A DNA stretch of 26,523 bases from JAUWQU01 sp964605095 (GTDB lineage Bacteria; Planctomycetota; Phycisphaerae; SM23-33). Within the stretch, counting starts at the first letter, position 1; the number at the start of each line of letters is the position of its first letter. Location: the NCBI GenBank assembly GCA_964605095.1, contig CAZSBS010000027.1, forward strand, positions 1-26,523, written 5' to 3'. The notes under the pieces are model-generated. The model saw only the letters and a list, made by a program, of their open reading frames with translations, ran no database searches and was not told the DNA's origin. Shown one piece after another: positions 8,140 to 15,980 of the stretch. The translations under genes and the position numbers were made by a program.

Positions 8140-9300
8140 CTATTTCACAGGCTCAACGAACTCGCCCTTGTCATTCCGGACGGCGTCGATGGAAACCCCG
8201 TGGTAGGCTCGCGCCAGTACGGCGATGTTTCGGTCGTCGCCCTTCAACTCGCTCACGGGACTTGACAGTATCTTATCCAGCGGCACAAGCCCGCCCCCGT
8301 TACGCGGCGCGGTGAAGCCGTACAACCCGATGCCGGCCTTGAGTGCCTCCGGAACAACCTTGGTGGCATCCTGCCCGTTCCATCTTGCCAGGCAGGTGAT
8401 CAGGCGGGTGTCCTTGCCGACCATGGCTTTCACGGCTTCAATTCGCTTCATGTCGCCGGACTCGTTCATCAGCCAGTCCGCCTCCTTGTACATGTCCGAA
8501 TTCACGACGTGCGGGTGCGTCGTGTTGTTGCTGGTAAGCCAGACAATGCAGTTCGGGTTCGCGTCTTTGGCGGTTTTGCGGATCGTCTTCCAGCAGCGGT
8601 CGATGGCCTTGCGGCTGTAGGCGAGGTCCTGCTGCCTGGTCAGTTTGTCTTCTCCCGGGAACGCCTCGCCCATGAGTTGCGCGTACAACTTCTTCTCGCA
8701 TTCCAACCACTTGTCCCCCGTTGACTTCCGGTTCGGCATCCAAACCCAGTCGATCATGAAGCCGTCAATGCCGGTCTTGCGCACCGCGTCGCCGATGGCG
8801 GCGGACAGGTAAGCGAGATACTCGTCGGTATACGGGAGGTGATAGGTTGTCGGGGTGCCGTAGCTCAGGTCCGGGTGTTCCTTTCCCCATCTGGGGTTGG
8901 AGGCGATGCAGAAATAGCCAAACACCAGCATGCCTTCCTTGTGACCGATTTTCACCACCTCCGGCAGGAAGTCGTACTTCAGCTTTGGTTGTTCCGGCAC
9001 CACGCCGTTCTTGTACCAGGCGTAGCCGTTGCAGGAGACGCAGAATGTCTGGATGACATTCGCCCCCATCGCCTTGTACCAGGCCACGTGTTGCGCCGGG
9101 TCCGCGCCGGCCCACGTTCCGGGTGCGGCGAACGGCTTGCGTTTCCGGCCGGTCGCCGCCCAATTAAAGTCAAGGCAGTAGGCCTTGATGTCCGTGATCT
9201 TTGCGGGTGCGGCAGGGGCACTTGCGTCTTGCGGTTCGGCCGCGGAAGCAGCGCCAATCGTTCCAAGCAGTAAGTATGTTGCCAATATTTGTGGTTTCAT
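8140..9300 (-). CDS. exported TIM-barrel protein, putative glycoside hydrolase
   Basis: The 386-residue protein has a Sec signal peptide (MKPQILATYLLLGTIGAASA) and then one domain with TIM-barrel character. DFNWAATG, the AQHVAWYKAMGANVIQTF repeat unit and GMLVFGYFCIASNPRWGKEHP alternate predicted strands and helices. GIDGFMIDWVWMPN ends a strand with Asp184, and ADWLMNESGD carries Glu280 at a later strand end. Together these are the arrangement of a retaining hydrolase nucleophile and acid, but that is inference. It resembles the loosely defined hypothetical glycosyl hydrolase (GHL6/GH29-like) barrels, and I cannot assign a CAZy family. GGGAAAAC lies close before ATG 9300. It lies between the two SASA genes (gaps of 82 and 94 bases), so it probably acts on the same glycan. 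Confidence 0.6.
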   Translation of the reverse strand: MKPQILATYLLLGTIGAASAAEPQDASAPAAPAKITDIKAYCLDFNWAATGRKRKPFAAPGTWAGADPAQHVAWYKAMGANVIQTFCVSCNGYAWYKNGVVPEQPKLKYDFLPEVVKIGHKEGMLVFGYFCIASNPRWGKEHPDLSYGTPTTYHLPYTDEYLAYLSAAIGDAVRKTGIDGFMIDWVWMPNRKSTGDKWLECEKKLYAQLMGEAFPGEDKLTRQQDLAYSRKAIDRCWKTIRKTAKDANPNCIVWLTSNNTTHPHVVNSDMYKEADWLMNESGDMKRIEAVKAMVGKDTRLITCLARWNGQDATKVVPEALKAGIGLYGFTAPRNGGGLVPLDKILSSPVSELKGDDRNIAVLARAYHGVSIDAVRNDKGEFVEPVK

Positions 9301-9382
9301 GTTTTCCCTATTCGAGAGACGTCATACAGTACGGTTCGGCCTACAAACGAGGGCAGGCTCGAATCGCTTTCCTTCCGGCAGA

Positions 9383-11818
9383 TCACTGTGCTGTTTTGGC
9401 ACTGGGGCCCATCGGCGGGATCTTCTGCTCCTCAATCCACAACGTAAGATGTCCGCGCGGCGGGATCACAGCGCCCTTCTTGTTGAACTGAAGGAAGCTG
9501 GTGGCCGCGATGGTCACCTTGCCGCCCTTGAATTCGCCGCGGAGGTCGGAGTAAACATGGCCGCCGCGCGGCTGGCCGCCAGCGCGGTTGGGCACGCCGG
9601 TCGATGACTGGGTCAGCAGCTTGCCGTTGGCGTAGATGGCATAACCTTCGCCGCTCATGACGTGGTTGCTGCCGCCGACGACGATCCGGTAGCGATAGCC
9701 ATCTTTCAGCGGCGGGACGTCAAACGTGCCACGCACCAGCAGAACTTCCTTTTCCCAAAGGGTGTTCGGTTTCTCGCCGCAGCCGCAACTGGATCCCCTC
9801 TCGCATTTGCCGAGCGGCTCCAGCTTGCCATCGAGTTGCCCGAAGGGCGGCAGGCCGCTCTTCCAGCCCGCCTTGGCGGCATCGAAGTCAGGCGCGAACC
9901 AGTTCGCCATCCCTTCGGGATAGGTCACCTTGCGGAAGCGGTTTCCCTTGTCCTTGGGCATGGTCTCCTTCGGGTCGAAGCTGAAGTAATCCCACTTCAG
10001 ATCCCGGAGGTCCGGTCCGAACGTGTGCCAGTCATAGTCGTCGATTCCGGCCTCGCGATAGTACGCGGGTAAACCGAACCCCAGCGCATCGTTCAGGAAT
10101 TGCGAAGCCCGCTGGGGCTTTTCCCCGGCGGCTTCGCTCAAGAGTTCCGCGCGGTTCTTTTCAATGAACTCGGGAATCATCCCGTCCATTATGATCGGCT
10201 CGAGCGCCGCCTGGGCTGCCTTCTGCTGCTCTGGGGTGCGCTCTGCCTGCTCATCAGCCGGCTGCTGCCAGTTGCGCTTCGGCGCAGGAGCTTCATATTT
10301 CCTGCCTTCCAACAGATCGACCATGGCCCGGCCCAGGGCATCGCTGACCAGCATATACGTCTCGGCATTGCGGTTGTAGTGATAGTCCTGGTTCGTCGGT
10401 GACTCATCGACCTCCCGCCAGAAATCGCGGATGTCCACGGTTGCCACGGTCCCGGCAAATTCCGGGTGCTTGGCCGGATCGGCGACGGCCATCTGCGCCG
10501 CCCAGATCTTCCGGAACTTGTCGGCCATGTGGTAGCCGCCGAAACCGACGGTGGCCACGACGGCGGGCATCTTGGGCGTCTTGAATTCCTTGCGCACGTC
10601 GTTGATCATGTTGACCAGGTTCTTCTCGTACTCCGCAATCGTATCATCGGAGAAGCTGTCCTTGTGACCCTGCCACCACACAAATCCGGCCATCTCGTAG
10701 CCCTGTCCCTTGTAGCCGGGCACGATCTTGGCGATCTCGTCCAGCGTCTTGCGAACACCTTCCACCATCAGGCGATATTCCAGGCCTTCCCACTTGCTGT
10801 TGGGGTCCGTCCGGCCGCTCGACGGCGGGCGGAAGTCAAAGCCGATCGAGCGGTTGCCCATGGCGCTCTTGATCAGCAGAACCTGCTCGTCGTGGTAGTA
10901 CCCCATGACGTAACCGAATCCCAGTTCCGGCCCGAACGTCTTTCCGTTCGAGGTCGCGGTCAAGGGGCAGCCCCTGAAGCCGATCCGGGCATCCTGGTAA
11001 TAAACGTCGTTGCGAACGGTCCAGTTGCCCTTGTCGTCGATCAGGCACGGGAATTCCTTGTCCCGCTTGGTCACGACTTCCAGATCGCCCTTGCCGAGCA
11101 GGTCCAGCTTGCTCATCCAGAATGCCGTCGAGCCACCCTTGAAATAGGTAATCTTGACGGCGTAGCGCTTGCCCTTTTCAAGCGTGACCTCCTGCTTGAC
11201 AGCTTGCCCGCCCACGTCCTTGCGGTAGACTTCCTTTCCATCCAGTTCCATGACGTTGTATGAACTGTCGCCATAGCCAGGGTTCAGGTTGTATGTGCCG
11301 GATTCGGGCACGTCAATGTATGCTCTGACGACATGGGTGTGAGCTCCCGGAATTGCAGGAAGGGAGCCTTTCGCAGTGCCGAGCGCGACCACTACCGTCT
11401 TCTCCGGCTTCAATTCATCATAGTTGGCGTCAGGGGCGTATTTACCCTTGTAGATCGAATCGGTCGCTCCCTTGGCGGCACCCGGGTCTGCTGACAGGTA
11501 GACACCGTGAGCCATGATCTTGTAGTCGCTGCGGGCAGCCCAATTCCCAAATTGACCGGGGGCGTCAGGATCGGCTGTCAGGTAGATCCCTGTATAGCGG
11601 CATTTGGCGCCGCTGATAGTGCCCATCCCCACCATGTTGGATTGACCCGCGAGGATGTAGACCTTGACGGGCTTGGTCACGTCGGGCGCTTTCGCGTCGG
11701 GCTGCGGTATTGCCTGGTTGGGATCTACATTGAACTTCTCCGCGGCCGATACGCTCGATAGTCCGATCATCAGTGATGCGAGCAGGCACCCGATGACAAT
11801 TGCCGTCTTCTTGTTCAT
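9383..11818 (-). CDS. exported SASA-domain carbohydrate esterase with an inserted beta-sandwich module
   Basis: The 811-residue product starts with a signal peptide (MNKKTAIVIGCLLASLMIGL) and is probably a secreted or periplasmic acetylesterase. YILAGQSNMVGMG (Ser60) is catalytic block I of the SASA/SGNH fold. DYHYNRNAETYMLV carries the catalytic pair Asp478 and His480. Between them, about residues 68-250, an inserted module contains the related segments TGIYLTADPDAPG and HGVYLSADPGAAK, and a jelly-roll-like stretch (DVPESGTYNLNPGYG). This may be a carbohydrate-binding domain. The block usually read WxQGExD is WWQGHKD here. After residue 550 comes a charged region and a second beta-rich module with a cysteine cluster (CERGSSCGCG). 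AGGA lies 9 bases before the ATG. The small exported-protein gene ends 29 bases upstream, so the two are probably co-transcribed. Confidence 0.82.
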   Translation of the reverse strand: MNKKTAIVIGCLLASLMIGLSSVSAAEKFNVDPNQAIPQPDAKAPDVTKPVKVYILAGQSNMVGMGTISGAKCRYTGIYLTADPDAPGQFGNWAARSDYKIMAHGVYLSADPGAAKGATDSIYKGKYAPDANYDELKPEKTVVVALGTAKGSLPAIPGAHTHVVRAYIDVPESGTYNLNPGYGDSSYNVMELDGKEVYRKDVGGQAVKQEVTLEKGKRYAVKITYFKGGSTAFWMSKLDLLGKGDLEVVTKRDKEFPCLIDDKGNWTVRNDVYYQDARIGFRGCPLTATSNGKTFGPELGFGYVMGYYHDEQVLLIKSAMGNRSIGFDFRPPSSGRTDPNSKWEGLEYRLMVEGVRKTLDEIAKIVPGYKGQGYEMAGFVWWQGHKDSFSDDTIAEYEKNLVNMINDVRKEFKTPKMPAVVATVGFGGYHMADKFRKIWAAQMAVADPAKHPEFAGTVATVDIRDFWREVDESPTNQDYHYNRNAETYMLVSDALGRAMVDLLEGRKYEAPAPKRNWQQPADEQAERTPEQQKAAQAALEPIIMDGMIPEFIEKNRAELLSEAAGEKPQRASQFLNDALGFGLPAYYREAGIDDYDWHTFGPDLRDLKWDYFSFDPKETMPKDKGNRFRKVTYPEGMANWFAPDFDAAKAGWKSGLPPFGQLDGKLEPLGKCERGSSCGCGEKPNTLWEKEVLLVRGTFDVPPLKDGYRYRIVVGGSNHVMSGEGYAIYANGKLLTQSSTGVPNRAGGQPRGGHVYSDLRGEFKGGKVTIAATSFLQFNKKGAVIPPRGHLTLWIEEQKIPPMGPSAKTAQ

Positions 11819-11847
11819 TGCGAGTTTTCCTTTCGTTACTTGTCTTT

Positions 11848-12219
11848 CTATCCAGGGGTCGACCTGGTTACTGTGTTGTCTATAGCGTCGTCTGCGCCGG
11901 CTAGTGCCTCGTCATAAGTTGCAACCAGGTCAAAACAGGCCTTTATGACGGCATCATTGTATCCGAAGATATCTTTAGTGGAATCAATGGTCAGTTTATG
12001 CGCTTCTATCTGCTTGTCGGTCAGTGCGTCTGTGCCGTTGATATGGTTCTTGAGGGCAGCTATTGCCGGGCGGAGCGCGGTTTGCATTGCTCTTGCTTTT
12101 TCGGGCGTCAGGTTGTTCGCGAGGAGGCCGCTGACGGCCGGCTTGCTCGCCGCGCCGCCCGGCGCCGACAGGGCGAACAGAACTCCCGCTACAACCGCCA
12201 AAACCGCTTTACTTCTCAT
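11848..12219 (-). CDS. small exported protein of unknown function
   Basis: The 123-residue product has a clear Sec signal peptide (MRSKAVLAVVAGVLFALSAP, cleaved after about residue 24) and a mature part of about 100 residues that looks all-helical: LTPEKARAMQTALRPAIAAL, LTDKQIEAHKLTIDSTKD, and a final helix ending in AGADDAIDN. I recognise no family. The composition recalls small periplasmic helical proteins, but no metal-binding or catalytic motif is seen. GGAGA lies 8 bases before ATG 12219. It is the first gene of the minus-strand series and stops 29 bases before the SASA gene at 11818. Repeats and a possible leader frame lie immediately upstream. Confidence 0.7.
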   Translation of the reverse strand: MRSKAVLAVVAGVLFALSAPGGAASKPAVSGLLANNLTPEKARAMQTALRPAIAALKNHINGTDALTDKQIEAHKLTIDSTKDIFGYNDAVIKACFDLVATYDEALAGADDAIDNTVTRSTPG

Positions 12220-12274
12220 GAGTCACATCTCCATAGTCACAGGCCGTAAGCCTCCTTTTTGTCTCTTCAGCCAT
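12209..12274 (-). CDS. possible 21-residue leader peptide overlapping the next gene start
   Basis: An ATG at 12272-12274 opens a 21-codon frame (MAEETKRRLTACDYGDVTHEK) whose TAA (12209-12211) lies just inside the 11848-12219 gene, in a different frame. GGGG lies 4 bases before the ATG. An unusually strong AGGAGG (complement of 12251-12256) lies inside it, 31 bases before the main start, with only a five-codon GTG frame nearby. The arrangement could couple translation of a leader to the exported protein, but short frames like this also arise by chance. Confidence 0.15.
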   Translation of the reverse strand: MAEETKRRLTACDYGDVTHEK

Positions 12275-12275
12275 G

Positions 12276-12295
12276 CAACCCCGTACAACCCCGTA
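12276..12295. repeat. perfect tandem 10-mer, two copies
   Basis: CAACCCCGTA occurs twice in direct succession (12276-12285, 12286-12295), immediately followed by the second copy of CCGTAAGCC. On the minus strand it would lie in the 5' leader of the exported-protein gene, about 60-75 bases before its start codon. Confidence 0.6.
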
Positions 12296-12441
12296 AGCCG
12301 GTTATTGTTTCCGCATAATTCTCGATCATCGCTTCAGCGGGCATGGATGCACTCAACCGTGCGAGTATCCGATTCGCGCGAAGGTTCCTTGCCTGGGTCC
12401 GCAGCTCCAGCCGTCACGCGCACAACAAAGCTGTAGCCCAT

Positions 12442-12513
12442 GCATACGGACTACCGTGTATGCGTCATGGATAATACTCATTATTGCGGCAAATGGTGTC
12501 CAGTATTGCGACA
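12442..12513 (-). promoter_or_regulatory. operator-like cluster: AraC-type direct repeats, -10-like box and palindrome
   Basis: TATTGCGGCA (12482-12491) and TATTGCGACA (12504-12513) match at 9 of 10 positions and are 22 bases apart, about two helical turns, the geometry typical of AraC-family half-sites. Read on the minus strand they are followed after 5 bases by TATTAT (12471-12476), which could be a -10 box, so the nearer repeat would overlap the -35 position as in class II activation. A 22-base palindrome with arms GCATAC (12442-12447) and GTATGC (12458-12463) would then lie around the transcription start, a position suited to a repressor. The layout is directly visible; its function and its regulator are inference. 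Confidence 0.4.
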
Positions 12514-12674
12514 TCAGGACAAGTGGCGGCAGCGGGCCTTTGCCCCCGTGCCGGCGGCCCTCGACCAGGCCGGGATGTCAAGGCTGCGGAAGTCGGAATG
12601 CTATGAGTTACCAAGACTTCGGGCCCCCGTCGGAAACCACGGGTGGTCCGTGCCATCGCCCTGCGGGTCCGCCG

Positions 12675-13718
12675 TCATTCGGCAGTCAGTTCATCGTGTA
12701 CGTCGGCGGACACTTGAAAGTAGAGCTTTCGGGACGAGAAGATCTCCCAAACTGTTTTGATTTCCGACGCGCCAAGGTTCGCCCCGGCCTGGTAGATCTG
12801 CCCCTTGCCCAACTCGTCGATGCGCCGCCGCAGATCGCTCCAGTCTTTGTCGTCCTGGCCCGCACCGGGCACCCATTGGATCATGTCAAGTTTCTCCAGC
12901 GAGCAGATGGCTTCGAGGTGGCGGATGGCTCCCGGGCCGTCGAGGTGGTAGATGCTCGCGCTGAGCCCAGCCACCTCGTGGGCCAGCGACGGCAGCTCGA
13001 AGCGCTCGAACATCTCCTGGCCGATCATGCACGAGGCATCGCATTGCGGCACGTCGATCACGCCCCGGCTGTACATGCCGAACCGGTTCAGGCTGCCGTA
13101 GGTCGCCACATCGAGCGCCTCGGCCAGTGCGGCACGAACGTCATCGACGGCACGGTCCACCCGCCTCAGGGCGTCGAGCACCTTTTCGGGCACGTCAAGC
13201 AAATCGCACAAAACCCCTTCGGCGCCGCGGAGGGCGACAAGGCAGTCCAGGCTCCCCTGAAGGTGCGTGCCGTACACTATCAGCCGACCGTCGCAGCGCT
13301 GGCGGAAACGCAAGATCACCTCGGCCGTGCGCTGCCACCATTTACCCTCGGGTTGGAAACGAATCTCCACGTCGTCCCAGTCCCGGACGAACGGCTGGAT
13401 CCAGTTGGTGGCGGCGCTGCCCTCGGTGTTTCGAAGGTCGGCGCCCAGCAGGGCGGCGAAATGATCCGGAGCGAAGGTGACCTGGTAGCCCGGGATGGCG
13501 CCGTCGAGGAACTCGTGCGTGGCCGCCCAGCCGATCGCCTGCTCGATCACCGGCTCGATATCGCCGAACGCGCACACGTAGCAGCCCGGCTGGGGAATCG
13601 GCGCCACGCCCGGCCTGGGCCTGACCGCCCAGAGCAGCGGGCCGGTGCTCTCGCCGCGCCAGAATTGCGCCCAGCGTTGGCGCGCTCGTTCGAAGTCTTG
13701 CTTGAATTCCAGTTCCAC
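12675..13718 (-). CDS. URO-D/MtaA-superfamily protein (uroporphyrinogen decarboxylase-like)
   Basis: The 347-residue protein has no signal peptide and should be cytoplasmic. Its length and the motifs YHLDGPGAIRHLEAI (Asp260) and MIQWVPGAGQ fit the uncharacterised branch of the uroporphyrinogen decarboxylase/corrinoid methyltransferase superfamily, which has a TIM-barrel fold. The N-terminal arginine-rich motif used by true uroporphyrinogen decarboxylases to bind porphyrin carboxylates is not evident, so haem synthesis is an unlikely role. The start is GTG (13716-13718), 3 bases after the stop of the GH95-like lipoprotein gene, with GGAAGAG about 9 bases upstream: translational coupling is likely. 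Methyl transfer to or from a methylated sugar or cofactor is one speculative role. Family confidence is moderate and function is unknown. Confidence 0.65.
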   Translation of the reverse strand: MELEFKQDFERARQRWAQFWRGESTGPLLWAVRPRPGVAPIPQPGCYVCAFGDIEPVIEQAIGWAATHEFLDGAIPGYQVTFAPDHFAALLGADLRNTEGSAATNWIQPFVRDWDDVEIRFQPEGKWWQRTAEVILRFRQRCDGRLIVYGTHLQGSLDCLVALRGAEGVLCDLLDVPEKVLDALRRVDRAVDDVRAALAEALDVATYGSLNRFGMYSRGVIDVPQCDASCMIGQEMFERFELPSLAHEVAGLSASIYHLDGPGAIRHLEAICSLEKLDMIQWVPGAGQDDKDWSDLRRRIDELGKGQIYQAGANLGASEIKTVWEIFSSRKLYFQVSADVHDELTAE

Positions 13719-13721
13719 GGT

Positions 13722-15980
13722 TCAATGCTCTTCCGCATACAACAACGCCTCTTCGCCTTTCTTCAGGTCGATCTCATAGACGCCCGGCGACACTTCTTTC
13801 ATCAGGTGTTGGCGGTTGCCCTTGATTCGAACCTTTCCGCTCAGTCCGGGCCTTACACGACAGGGTTCGCCGGCCAGGCTTTTGATCCGCACCCATTGGG
13901 TATGACCGGCTGCGCGTTTTGCCGATACGAGAAACGCGCCTTCTGCCCGCAGATCGCGAAACTCGATGTCTTTCCAGGCGGATGGGACGGCGGGGAATAT
14001 GCGGATCGGCCCCGGCTCTTCGACGGCCGGGTCGGACCAGCTCTGGATGAGCATGTTCTGAACGATGTTTGCCATCCCGAGCGTCGATTCGATACAGGGG
14101 TTGCCGCCGCAGGGCCACAAGCCATTCGGGAGGAGGTCGCCCTGGAGGCGTTTCAGCCCATCGAGGGCGGTGTCTCCCTGGCCGAGGGCGGCGCTGATCG
14201 GGCCGACGTGTGACTGGACCATGGCGGGCAGGCCGGTGACCGCGTTCGCGCGGTCGCAGGAGGCCTGGAGCACCTGGCGTGAGCCTTCCTGTTCGATGTT
14301 CACCAGGTAGAGCGGGTAGATCATCAGCAGGTGTGAGAAGTGCCTGTGATCGGGCGGGGAAGTCTGCTGGCGTCCGAGGCGGAAGCCGTGCTCGTCGGCA
14401 GGGAAATCGACGAGCTTCTCCGCGACCTGCTTCCAGCGCGGGATGAGCGGGTCGTCGATCCCGAGGCGCTTGCTGGCCTTGAGCAGCGTATGGCAGCCCC
14501 ACTTGAACAACGCCAGGTCGAAATTGCAGTCCGCAAAGACGCCCGACTCCGGCGAGTAGGTCGGCGGCAGATGAAGCTGGCCGTCGTCACCCTCCTGGAC
14601 CATGTGCAGGTAGAGATTGATGCTGCGGCGCAGCAGCGGGTAGATCTTCTCGCGCAGCATCCGGTCGTCCATGGAATAGCGATACTGCAACCACACATTG
14701 CTCATGGTCCAGGGGAGATTGCCCACGAGGTCGTAATATCGCTTGTCCCCGTCGCGGGCTCCTCTCATGTCCGGGGCAACGGCAATGGGCAGATAGGCCG
14801 AGTCTTCCTGCCATTCCACCGGGCGCACCGCCTTGATCAGTTCATCTCGCCCGGCATGAAGCCGGCTCACGAGCTCAAGGCCCTGGTCGAGTCGATTGGC
14901 CGCATAGACCCCCCAGTGTGCGCTTTGGATGTTCCAGTCGGTGGTGATGTAAGCCCACGGACCGCCCTGGAACCAGAGGCCGGACGTATCGACAAAACAT
15001 CGCCCCGCTCTGCTGGTGCAGCCGAAACGGTAAACGGTCTGCCAATACAGCGACTCGAGCCCCTTGTCGGGGAGCGTGACGAAACTCATGGGGTAATAGT
15101 CGTGCCACCACTTCCGGTGAGCTTCTATCCATTTCGCCCTGTCAAGCTTCTGACAACGGTCAACATCCGAAACAGCCGCCCTGGCCGCCGTCGGTTCCGG
15201 ATAGCTGTTTGCAATGCTGACGATATGAGTCCGTGTATGTTCCTGAACCTGCTCACTCCAGGCCGTCGCGTACTGCCCGCCGGCAAGGAGGTCTTGTATC
15301 CATACGGAAACATCGCCTTTCTTCTCCAGGCGCCCGGGGGGATTTGCTTTGTATACCTTCAGAGTGTCAGCATAGTGCGCGCCGTAACTCTTGGCGAAAC
15401 CGGCAATGCCGGCTTCATCCGTCGGATAGCCGCCGCGCGTCGTCTTCGCGGGCGCTGGATGCCAGCTCCAACTGCATCCCCGCTCACCGGCCGACGGGAC
15501 CAACTCCGTGACAATCGCCATATCCTCGGCATGGGTGAAGTGACGGATCCTGATCTCGCCCTTGTCTGTTGTGATCGTCCCGGTCAATTCGGCATTCCAC
15601 AAATCCATCCGCCAGTTGCAGCCGGTGAGTTTGCCGGCCGGATGGAGCAGGAAATGACCGATCATGAGTCGCGGCCGACTGTAGGCCGCCCAGCCGTATG
15701 TGTCGTCACGATGGTCTTGAACGTCGGCGCGGAACACCTGGAGCTCAATGGCGTCGCCTGACTGGTACAGCATCGAGCCGATCATGGCATTGCCGAAGTG
15801 GGGAGCTTCCTTCCAGCCGCGCGGCAGCTTGTCAAACGCCATGTCATGCCCCCGCATGAATGCCGGCCAGTCGATAGCCTCTTCCCGTGTCAAACCTGAA
15901 TTACCAGACATTGTGTTGCATCCAAACAAGGACAACGTGACGGCGGCACACAGTGTTGAAAGAAACGGCCTGCTCTTCAT
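13722..15980 (-). CDS. divergent GH95-like glycoside hydrolase, lipoprotein
   Basis: The 752-residue product carries a lipoprotein signal (VTLSLFGC, lipid-anchored Cys21). Its domains follow the GH95 order: N-terminal beta-sandwich (about 30-280), (alpha/alpha)6 barrel (about 300-650), short C-terminal beta domain. Motifs match the GH95 enzyme at 489-3290 at nearly equal spacing. TTDWNIQSAHW (Asp348, Asn350) corresponds to YHLDINVQMNYW. PTYSPESG (Glu478) corresponds to PSNSPEN. DHRHFSHLLMIYPLY corresponds to HRHVSLLYGLHP. CIESTLGMAN (Glu631) corresponds to QIDGNFGG. The Asp of the last motif, which activates the catalytic Asn in characterised GH95 enzymes, is therefore Glu here, and GNFG is lost. 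The general acid is kept, so it may be active on a different sugar. No strong Shine-Dalgarno is seen before ATG 15980. It is the first gene of a two-gene unit with the URO-D-like gene. Confidence 0.78.
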   Translation of the reverse strand: MKSRPFLSTLCAAVTLSLFGCNTMSGNSGLTREEAIDWPAFMRGHDMAFDKLPRGWKEAPHFGNAMIGSMLYQSGDAIELQVFRADVQDHRDDTYGWAAYSRPRLMIGHFLLHPAGKLTGCNWRMDLWNAELTGTITTDKGEIRIRHFTHAEDMAIVTELVPSAGERGCSWSWHPAPAKTTRGGYPTDEAGIAGFAKSYGAHYADTLKVYKANPPGRLEKKGDVSVWIQDLLAGGQYATAWSEQVQEHTRTHIVSIANSYPEPTAARAAVSDVDRCQKLDRAKWIEAHRKWWHDYYPMSFVTLPDKGLESLYWQTVYRFGCTSRAGRCFVDTSGLWFQGGPWAYITTDWNIQSAHWGVYAANRLDQGLELVSRLHAGRDELIKAVRPVEWQEDSAYLPIAVAPDMRGARDGDKRYYDLVGNLPWTMSNVWLQYRYSMDDRMLREKIYPLLRRSINLYLHMVQEGDDGQLHLPPTYSPESGVFADCNFDLALFKWGCHTLLKASKRLGIDDPLIPRWKQVAEKLVDFPADEHGFRLGRQQTSPPDHRHFSHLLMIYPLYLVNIEQEGSRQVLQASCDRANAVTGLPAMVQSHVGPISAALGQGDTALDGLKRLQGDLLPNGLWPCGGNPCIESTLGMANIVQNMLIQSWSDPAVEEPGPIRIFPAVPSAWKDIEFRDLRAEGAFLVSAKRAAGHTQWVRIKSLAGEPCRVRPGLSGKVRIKGNRQHLMKEVSPGVYEIDLKKGEEALLYAEEH

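Larger units (their letters stand above)
12220..12674. other. 455-base intergenic region
   Basis: It separates the URO-D-like gene from the small exported-protein gene, both on the minus strand. It holds the operator-like cluster (12442-12513), the tandem 10-mers (12276-12295), a repeated CCGTAAGCC (12244-12252 and 12291-12299), and a 35-codon minus-strand frame (12334-12441) of no recognisable family. ACCAC/GTGGT (12636-12640, 12643-12647) is a small inverted repeat after the URO-D-like gene, without a T run. No tRNA or known riboswitch was recognised. Confidence 0.5.

Noticed and set aside
12675..13718. Haem-biosynthetic uroporphyrinogen decarboxylase
   Set aside because: The family's N-terminal porphyrin-binding arginine motif is not evident, and the gene is coupled to a glycosidase rather than haem genes.
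12456..15761. Plus-strand open frames at 12456-14213 and 14340-15761
   Set aside because: Antisense to the URO-D-like and GH95-like genes, whose own frames carry signal peptides and family motifs.
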